A stretch of DNA of 64,000 bases from Branchiostoma floridae (lineage: Eukaryota; Chordata; Leptocardii; Amphioxiformes; Branchiostomatidae): assembly GCF_000003815.2 (NCBI RefSeq), contig NC_049980.1, positions 13,810,638-13,874,637 on the forward strand. Reading direction: 5' to 3'. Positions within the stretch are counted from its first letter, which is position 1. Each line of letters opens with the position of its first letter. Below, piece by piece: positions 57,801 through 64,000 of this stretch. The notes beneath the pieces were generated by a model. That model had not been told where the DNA came from, searched no databases, and was given only the letters and a program-made list of their open reading frames with translations. The position numbers were made by a program, and so were the translations under genes.

Positions 57801-58201
57801 ATCAACACCTTCAGCTGAACACACGTTGACAACTACAGTAGACTCAACCTGACTGTGCGATGTATCAGCTTTGTTTGTCTCAACTCTGTTTCTGTTCAAA
57901 TCAGTTGGTGATGGTAAGGTGGGAGGTCTCTGCCTGCTCTGTGGCATGTCTGCAGGCTTTCGTGCATCGACCTGAAGGAGTGGACAGATGTAACCAACAC
58001 AATGTCAAAAGTGTTATATTTTCAAGCTGAATGATAACTTTTAGCACCATTGACAGGTTGTTCTGTTAAACATACATCTGTAACAGTTAGCAAAACTAGT
58101 TACCTGAGATGCCACGTGTATGTCCTCTGGACCAGTGGCCTCTTCCACTGTCCTCTCTCCTAGTCCTACTGAGCTATTGTCATTAGAATCCATCAGTACA
58201 T
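51222..58201 (-). CDS. ZNF451: ZNF451-like zinc finger / SUMO ligase with PIN-like C-terminus
   Basis: Human ZNF451 is a nuclear SUMO E3/E4 ligase. Coding exons (ATG 58,193): 58193-58104, 57971-57714, 57286-57140, 56717-56460, 56032-55943, 55560-55441, 55182-55059, 54556-54437, 53937-53768, 53274-53151, 52949-51595 and 51404-51222. All are GT-AG and phase-consistent, about 1,012 residues (human 1,061). Order: acidic N-terminus with SUMO-interaction-like motifs and helical DEELARQ repeats (1-320), five C2H2 fingers (about 385-600), Ser/Pro-rich linker (about 600-870), PIN/NYN-like domain (about 877-1000). Human-like strings: HSPCNPTVTL, FACVVCGK, VFVDFDNW-type IFVDFDNW, GFKGGN, HPQCSNRKDAADFAIC and AGRLDE. 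A non-coding exon lies upstream of the 58,201 acceptor. Confidence 0.92.
51900..54556 (-). CDS. ZNF451: ZNF451-like C2H2 fingers and low-complexity linker
   Basis: Finger 1 spans two exons (CPVINC...AHMETFCH), then FACVVCGKCF...HHVD, CFACPACGLCF...HIMERRHQH, VKCDECPASF...QRHYV and YCVECNVPF...HTQTIH. Spacing is the loose, non-tandem arrangement of human ZNF451 fingers. A long Ser/Ala/Pro-rich segment with a Lys run (NKKKKKKAK) follows. Human has many more fingers at that position, so the amphioxus-type protein lacks or has lost the central array. Confidence 0.8.
55441..58193 (-). CDS. ZNF451: ZNF451-like N-terminal region: SIM- and UIM/MIU-like repeats
   Basis: Six phase-0 exons encode about 321 acidic residues. 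Hydrophobic runs next to acidic/Ser stretches look like SUMO-interacting motifs: EDIVLIP, DISILESEEE, DDIILDQL, NILPVTDSDDDDD and DSVIITQE. Short amphipathic repeats follow them: MDEELARQ, RDEEMARQLEKQ, EDARLAAELWKQ and EDSQLARDLSHQ, which resemble ubiquitin-interacting helices. Human ZNF451 has two N-terminal SIMs and a C-terminal UIM. I do not see the human inter-SIM PLRP motif here. Each repeat ends at or near an exon end. Confidence 0.75.
56186..56240. repeat. Dispersed repeat fragment shared with 62,049-62,100
   Basis: GGATCACCTGGCCAATGTGACAACTTTTCTGTGGTCCCTTGGATAAT is closely related to the block at 62,049 (GGACCAACTGGTCAATGTGGCCACCTTTTGGTGGTCCCTTAGATAAT). One lies in an intron of each of the two divergent genes. 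Confidence 0.7.
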
Positions 58202-59200
58202 CTGAAATCAACAGAGAAGATGAGTGTTTTATCTATAATTTCGGTGGGGTCCCAGTTGTAATAAGTAGTACTAGTGGAGGCAGTGTGGAAATTTAATTCA
58301 TTGCTCTATATCATTTAGGGGTCTAGGATAAGACTGTAAGAATGAAGGAGGTTATATATATATCATGGAGATTACATAGAGTTAACATTTACCTCTATAT
58401 CCTTGTATATGATCTCATATAACGTTCTTGCATTGAAAGATTCAAAAACAGTGCATAAGTTACTAGAAATACATACAGCGAATGAATAAATCACCTCTAA
58501 AACACGAGCATCATTCAAAGTGAACATCATTGTAACACGTTTAAACTAAAGCTATATCTAACGGGGTCTAAACGGTTTCGACTTACTGTACACATATAAT
58601 GCACATGTGACAGAAATATCAACCACGAATTTTCCCGCCACATTCGTTGTCATTTAAAAACAAACTTTCCGCCGTACCTCGCTCGTTGCTTAGCGGTTAT
58701 GACAACACTATAAAATTTATATCTGACTGTATGTCCTGCATTTGACCTGTTAAGGCTACACTTACGTTTTACTGGCTAAAAGAAAACCTCTACTTCGAAC
58801 TTTTCGCAAGTCTAGACGTAGACCCGCCTGACGATATCTGTTGTGAGGAAAAGGTCAACAGAAGATTTCATTCTCTAAGGTAGGTGATATTAGGATTATA
58901 TAGCAAGAAAAAAACAGTCCTTACAATTCTATACGCACTAAAGAATATATTCAGTGCTCTTGATTTATAAAAGAAACAATTTTTGTAGTAGAATCTAAAT
59001 TAAATGATTTTTTTTATATTCTTAATATTCTTTGCACCCCTTGTAGATGAAATCGGCCATCTCGGGTCATATGTAAATTTGGCAGCCTCGTTTTGAAGTA
59101 ACATTCCAGCGACGAAATTCGACCGCGAGAAAAGATGTGTACTAACTGACAAGAACTGGGATTTACCACGAATTCACAGGAAACCTGACAACTTTTCAAC
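58202..59200. promoter_or_regulatory. Divergent promoter region of ZNF451-like and IFT172
   Basis: The two start codons point away from each other and are 1.0 kb apart. The interval holds an RFX X-box match (58,685-58,697), an E2F-like TTTCCCGCC (58,631-58,639), a minus-strand donor ACA|GTAAGT at 58,586 suited to a ZNF451 5' UTR exon, and a plus-strand donor AAG|GTAGGT at 58,880 with acceptor TTCACAG| near 59,178 suited to an IFT172 5' UTR intron. Transcription starts are not established. Confidence 0.55.
58685..58697 (-). promoter_or_regulatory. RFX X-box match
   Basis: The minus strand reads ACCGCT-A-AGCAAC, a full match to RYYNYY(N1-3)RRNRAC. X-boxes drive ciliary genes, including the C. 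elegans IFT172 gene osm-1. The site is about 500 bp upstream of the IFT172 ATG. Confidence 0.55.
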
Positions 59201-62200
59201 ATGCAACTCAAGCATATGAAGAACCTGCTCCCTCCAACGGTATAGTTTGTCTCCAGAGTTTTACCTAATTTTAGTGATTGGTTTATTTGTATGGTTTGAA
59301 GGGGGAGGGGGGCGTATTTGACTGGGTTTCCATGACGAAAAGTGAAGCCGTCGAATCATAACATGGTTTGTATATTTTTTGAAAGACCCTTTTTAGTCTG
59401 TTGAGTGGTAACAACGTTGACTTAAAACATGAAGATTTTGCTGTCATCGTTTGCCTGCTTATACACATTTGTCTTGGGAACGAAAAATGTAGTTGTCAAC
59501 GCAGCAACGTGAAGTTTATATTGTAATAACTTGTTGTTGGCGGTGAAATTGTCAACATGTAAATATGATGAAACAAATGTAGTGAAATATTCCCAGTTAA
59601 TATTGTTGAGTTGGTCTAGCTATGTTTTGTTTTCTTGATTATTTTTATTCACTTAATTATCTTTTTACTACTTTCTTAGGTTGGACATCGCCGGGTAATT
59701 TTCTGCCTTTTCTAAAATCAAAGATTCACTTAAGTCTTTCAAAAGCATAGTCTAGCAGCTGATGTGGTAAAAGAAACTTAAGTTTGGTCACATGTTTATT
59801 TGTAAAAGAAACACAGAACTGTATTTACTAATAGGTATTTTCAGAATTGGTTTGGCTTCCTCACTTCTGCACTGCAGTCAAGGCTATTCCATTTTATTGT
59901 CCTTTAACCCATTTGATTTTCAAAATGCTATTCACTACTTACTGTGGTTTTCAAAATGCTATTCACTACTTACTGTGGCCGTGCTCCCGCTCCAGTGATA
60001 TTCAAAACACTTTTACGTCCTCCCTTTAAATTGCATTAGAATAGAAATGCAATTGGGGAAAATACACTCCAAACTTCCCTTCTACTTAAAACTTTTTGAA
60101 TGGGATAGCCCTTTATGTGTTACACTTTCACCTGAGTATATGACTATGAGTTGTGTTTCTTGTTCTATTTTGGGGGACAGTCCAGTGTATTATACAGTGT
60201 TTTGCCTTGTTGCATTTAAAGAGTATTATTTTGACATGATTGCATTTGTATTAGGAAATTTTCATTACTTGATATTTCAAGTCCATCACATTCACCACAT
60301 TCACAGTTTAACTGCACCTGAATTCAGAATAAGTGACTATTAAATTGCACTTTCTTTTACAGGGATTTAAGTTTGTGGTCAAACTTGAAATTAGTCTGTA
60401 TTACAGAAATACTACGTTGCAATCAAAAAAGAAATATTTGCTGGGTCATGAATTTAAGGTGGAGAGGTCACTTCGAAAACAGCAAGCTGAGGTAAAGCCA
60501 CTGTAAACCTAAAAGTTTCAAGACTTACATTATCAACCATTGCCATTCCCTTATGCTGTCACTTGTGAAATCATTTCTTTGTTGGCAATGTCCTATTGAC
60601 AGGAGGGTGCTTCGAAGGTGATGTGCCTGACCTGGTCCCCCAACAATGCCAAACTGGCCGTGTGCACCGTGGACAGGGTTGTGCTTCTGTATGATGAGCA
60701 GGGAGAGAAGAGAGACAAGTTCTCAACCAAGCCTGCTGATTCAAAGGTTAGTAAAGTTCAAATAAGTACAAAGACATGCATACTTGTATGTATACAATCG
60801 ATATATAATTGATCCTCTGCCATCGTCACATGATTTAACAATAACATGTATTCATATCAATTTGTCTCACCCAGTTTGGCAAAAGAAGCTACATGGTGAA
60901 GGCCATGGCATTTTCTCCTGACTCTGCCAAGATTGCAGTGGGACAGACAGACAACATCATCTATGTGTACAAGATTGGGGAAGAATGGTGGGTTTCATTC
61001 ACACGTTCCCAATTTCAACTTGAGTTGTACTCACTTAGATTTCCTGCTTTTGTTCATTAATGGTGTTAATGCAACCCAACCGTTAATAGCTGAATACTGT
61101 AACTAGTAAGTACCCTTCAGTTCCAAGGGATTTAATTTCATGTTAGTTAGAATATGGATCTGGAGTGTTGGCAGTGGCTTTTAGTTTTAGTCCGTGGTTG
61201 AAGGGAATATAGGTTCGCAGAAGACAGAACAAGCATTCTGCTTATTCTCGCGTTTGTTTTGACTTTGAGTGAAGATTTTACAGCAAAAATCCAAAAGATT
61301 TAACTGCTGCAAGAATTCCTACATTTACAGTATTTACAGTTAGAAGTTGATACACTGCGACATGATTTCTTTCTGATATTTCATGAGATATTTACACATG
61401 TATGTCATATTTGGACAAATTTCTTTTCCAGGGGAGAGAAGAAGGTTATCTGCAACAAGTTTATTCAAACTGTAAGTATCAAAAGGCACTCACATATTTT
61501 GATAGTCCGTATATACATGTAAAGATCTTGGATATTTTAGAAAGGACATTCTAATGTTCCCCTGTATACAATGCAGCTTTATGTTTTGTTATTTGTTTGT
61601 TCTTGCAGAGTGCTGTGACTTGCCTGATCTGGCCTCCTGATCAGAACATCATTTTTGGCCTTGCTGATGGAAAGGTAGGTTTAGTTCTAGACATGCACCC
61701 TCCTCTTGTTATGGTCCTATACAACAACCAATGACGTGACAGTCAACATGGCAACCCTAAAAGCTTAACCGGATAGTGAGTGTAAGTGTGTGATTTGTAA
61801 CAAAAAGATATATCCTCAAGCCTTCCTGTTGCTGTTTCAGATCCGTGTTGCTAACACCAAGAACAACAAGTCCTCTACCATCTATGGTACAGATTCATAT
61901 GTGGTGTCTCTGACAGCAAAGTAAGTGCATTTCCCATGTTTAGAAGTTTAGATAATCATTGTTCATTTTTCAGTGTTGTTTGTAAAGCAAATTATCTCTA
62001 CTAGAATGTAATGTGTTTGTATAGATTCAAAATGGTTCTACATTTACCTAAGGACCAACTGGTCAATGTGGCCACCTTTTGGTGGTCCCTTAGATAATTT
62101 TATAATTTATCTTGTAATCATGCATTAAATCAATATTTTATCATCTATGATTGTACAGTGCACATTTTTTTACCTAGACATCTGCTAATAGTAATAATGA

Positions 62201-64000
62201 TTTTCTATCAGCAATGCATAGTTTATGCTTGTAAGACAACATACTTCATCAACAAGCTTCTTTCATTCTTGTCAATAAATGATATTTCCTCTCTTCACTG
62301 CTTTTCTGGAAATACAGCTCAGATCGGTATGTTTTTGTTGTTGTTGTTGCATGCCACCACTTGTTTGTGCTTAACTCACTCCATGTAGATAACACTGGTC
62401 TGTTTAGTATTGTTTCATTTCATCTACATGCACATGCGCAGAGCCCTACATTTTTTATATATACCATAACGTACATGCCAGTTCAGTGCAGTTATTAAAT
62501 TCATATAGCACCACTACTATTTTGTAACCATTTGCCAAAGCACCCACAAAAACAGAGCAATCTGACCCATGGGAGGGGTAGTACCTACCAAATGTAGGTG
62601 ATGCAGAAATGCAGCAGAATACACCCCAAGAAACACACATTTCAGTGAAAAATGTGCTAGAAGTTGAGAATACGTTTTGTCCACAAACACTGCCAGATGA
62701 TAAGAAGGTAAATTCCAATGTTCCAATTCGTATTTTCAAATTTTCAGCATTACTATATGCAATGTACTGGCACATTCTATCTATTCTATAGCCCATGGGA
62801 TACAAGGCTTGTGGGATACCATAAGGTACAGTCTAGTTTGAGACAACCATACGGAACATTATGATCTAATAATGAAGGCTCTGGTATGACATGAGAACTA
62901 ATTCTTGGATAAGTACATGTATAGATGTGTATCAGTCATTCCCAATTGAAGCAGAATTTGATATGACTCCTTATAGCACCTCTGGAAAGGGCATCCTGTC
63001 TGGCCATGCTGACGGCTCTATTGTCCGCTACTTCTTTGATGATGAGGGAACTGGAGATTCACAGGTATGACTTACACCATTATAGACTTCAAGGGATATT
63101 GACATGTACTGACCTTCTTTGAATTGTAATGATAATTTTCTGTAAGCTGTTTCAGGATGTAACATCATTACATCAAGTCTCCTGAGTGAAACTATATCAC
63201 AAACAAAATTTGCTTTCAATAATTTTGCTTTCAACATCCAGGTGCCTTTGTTAAGAGCACAACATTGTACATTGTTAGGGATTTGAACCCAGTACCTTTA
63301 TTTTGATTTAGATTTTGAGTCAATACCTTGCTACTTTTTTCTTATAAACCTCTAGTAGGTAAAGCTGAACTTCCTGTAATTTACAGAAAAACAGTTCGGA
63401 ATCCATGTAACTCAGTTACCTTTCCATCCACAGGGAAAGATCTGCACCCACGGGTGTCCTCCGTACGCCCTGGCCTGGGCTGCCAACAGCATCATGGTGG
63501 CGGGATGCGACAAGCGCGTGATCGTGTACGGGAAGGACGGGCGGTCCATCCAGCAGTTTGACTACAGCCGTGATGATGATGAGAAGGAGCTGACCACGGC
63601 TGTGTGCAGTCCCAGCGGACAGTCAGTGGTGGTTGGCAGCTATGACAGGTGAAGTTACCCTTACAGATTAGGCACACTTTTATTCTACAAGGATATCAAC
63701 TGCAAGTTAAAGCTGATATTTTCTCCACTTGGGAAATTTGTACATTATTGAAAAGTTTACAACAACCAGGTAAGTGTAGATCTATGAACAAAATTAGACC
63801 TACATGTACATGTATTCATGAAATAACAAGGTTGTCTTGTACCAGTCAAGTCATAAAGTCAATGGTTTATCAAAGTTTGCACTTTGTCCAAGATTTTAAC
63901 TCTACAATGATCATTACACTAGGCTGCGAGTGTACAACTGGAGCCCCAGGAAGGGCCTGTGGGATGAGGCTAAGCCAAAGGAGATCCCAAACCTCTACAC
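59201..64000 (+). CDS. IFT172: IFT172, intraflagellar transport subunit (5' part)
   Basis: IFT172 is the large IFT-B peripheral subunit that works in the turnaround of IFT trains at ciliary tips. Coding exons: 59201-59239, 60603-60746, 60875-60987, 61432-61471, 61609-61674, 61841-61920, 62977-63064, 63434-63648 and 63923 to beyond 64,000. Phases join throughout, giving about the first 288 residues of the N-terminal WD40 propeller of a protein that is about 1,750 residues in vertebrates. Diagnostic strings: [77 protein letters not shown] and YDRLRVYNW. The start [10 protein letters not shown] matches the human N-terminus. The gene is cut by the window end. Confidence 0.96.
59920..59982. repeat. 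31-bp exact tandem duplication in IFT172 intron 1
   Basis: CAAAATGCTATTCACTACTTACTGTGG at 59,921 repeats identically at 59,952, a recent slippage-type duplication. Confidence 0.95.
62049..62100. repeat. Dispersed repeat fragment shared with 56,186-56,240
   Basis: About 50 bp alignable by eye to the block in the ZNF451-like intron, in the same orientation relative to the plus strand. It lies in IFT172 intron 6. Confidence 0.7.

Noticed and set aside
62455-62805. 116-codon minus-strand open frame inside IFT172
   Set aside because: It lies in IFT172 intron 6, opposite strand, with no domain and no splice partners.

Overview
This is a eukaryotic, intron-rich, roughly 40% GC window. It most likely comes from an invertebrate deuterostome, and a cephalochordate (amphioxus) fits best. 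Three genes match vertebrate families well (a BCL3-type nuclear I-kappa-B, ZNF451 and IFT172), but their introns are compact and the DNA between them is full of short tRNA-derived SINEs, fold-back MITE-like elements, minisatellites and GT/CA microsatellites. Species assignment is inference. No alignment or search was run. Exons were placed by hand from GT-AG boundaries, reading-phase continuity and remembered family sequences.

Layout. 1-11,859: no supported gene, only repeats, an assembly gap (1,022-1,150) and many short tandem arrays. 11,860-33,956 (minus): a nine-exon immunoglobulin-superfamily receptor with signal peptide, a cysteine-free V-type Ig domain, two further Ig domains, a transmembrane helix, and a cytoplasmic tail with an SH3 domain followed by proline-rich SH3 ligands. 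The first nine exon-exon junctions up to the SH3 exon and into the next are phase 1. 33,957-38,523: promoter-side and intergenic DNA. 38,524-49,364 (minus): BCL3-like ankyrin-repeat nuclear I-kappa-B, with NF-kappa-B consensus sites near its probable promoter(s). 49,365-51,221: intergenic, with dispersed repeats. 51,222-58,201 (minus): ZNF451 homologue with SUMO-/ubiquitin-interaction-like N-terminus, C2H2 fingers and a C-terminal PIN/NYN-like domain. 58,202-59,200: compact divergent promoter with an RFX X-box match. 59,201-64,000+ (plus): first nine coding exons of IFT172, cut by the window end.

The genes do not form one pathway. IFT172 is a ciliary transport subunit and ZNF451 a SUMO ligase; they share a head-to-head promoter region. 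BCL3 and the Ig receptor lie in tandem on the minus strand. In human, BCL3 is also flanked by Ig-superfamily genes (CEACAM16 on one side, BCAM and NECTIN2 on the other), and the receptor's cysteine-free first Ig domain recalls the CEACAM N domain, so this may be old linkage.

The best candidate for something undescribed is the Ig-Ig-Ig-TM-SH3 receptor, which combines an adhesion/immune-type ectodomain with a built-in SH3 adaptor and SH3-binding motifs in one chain.
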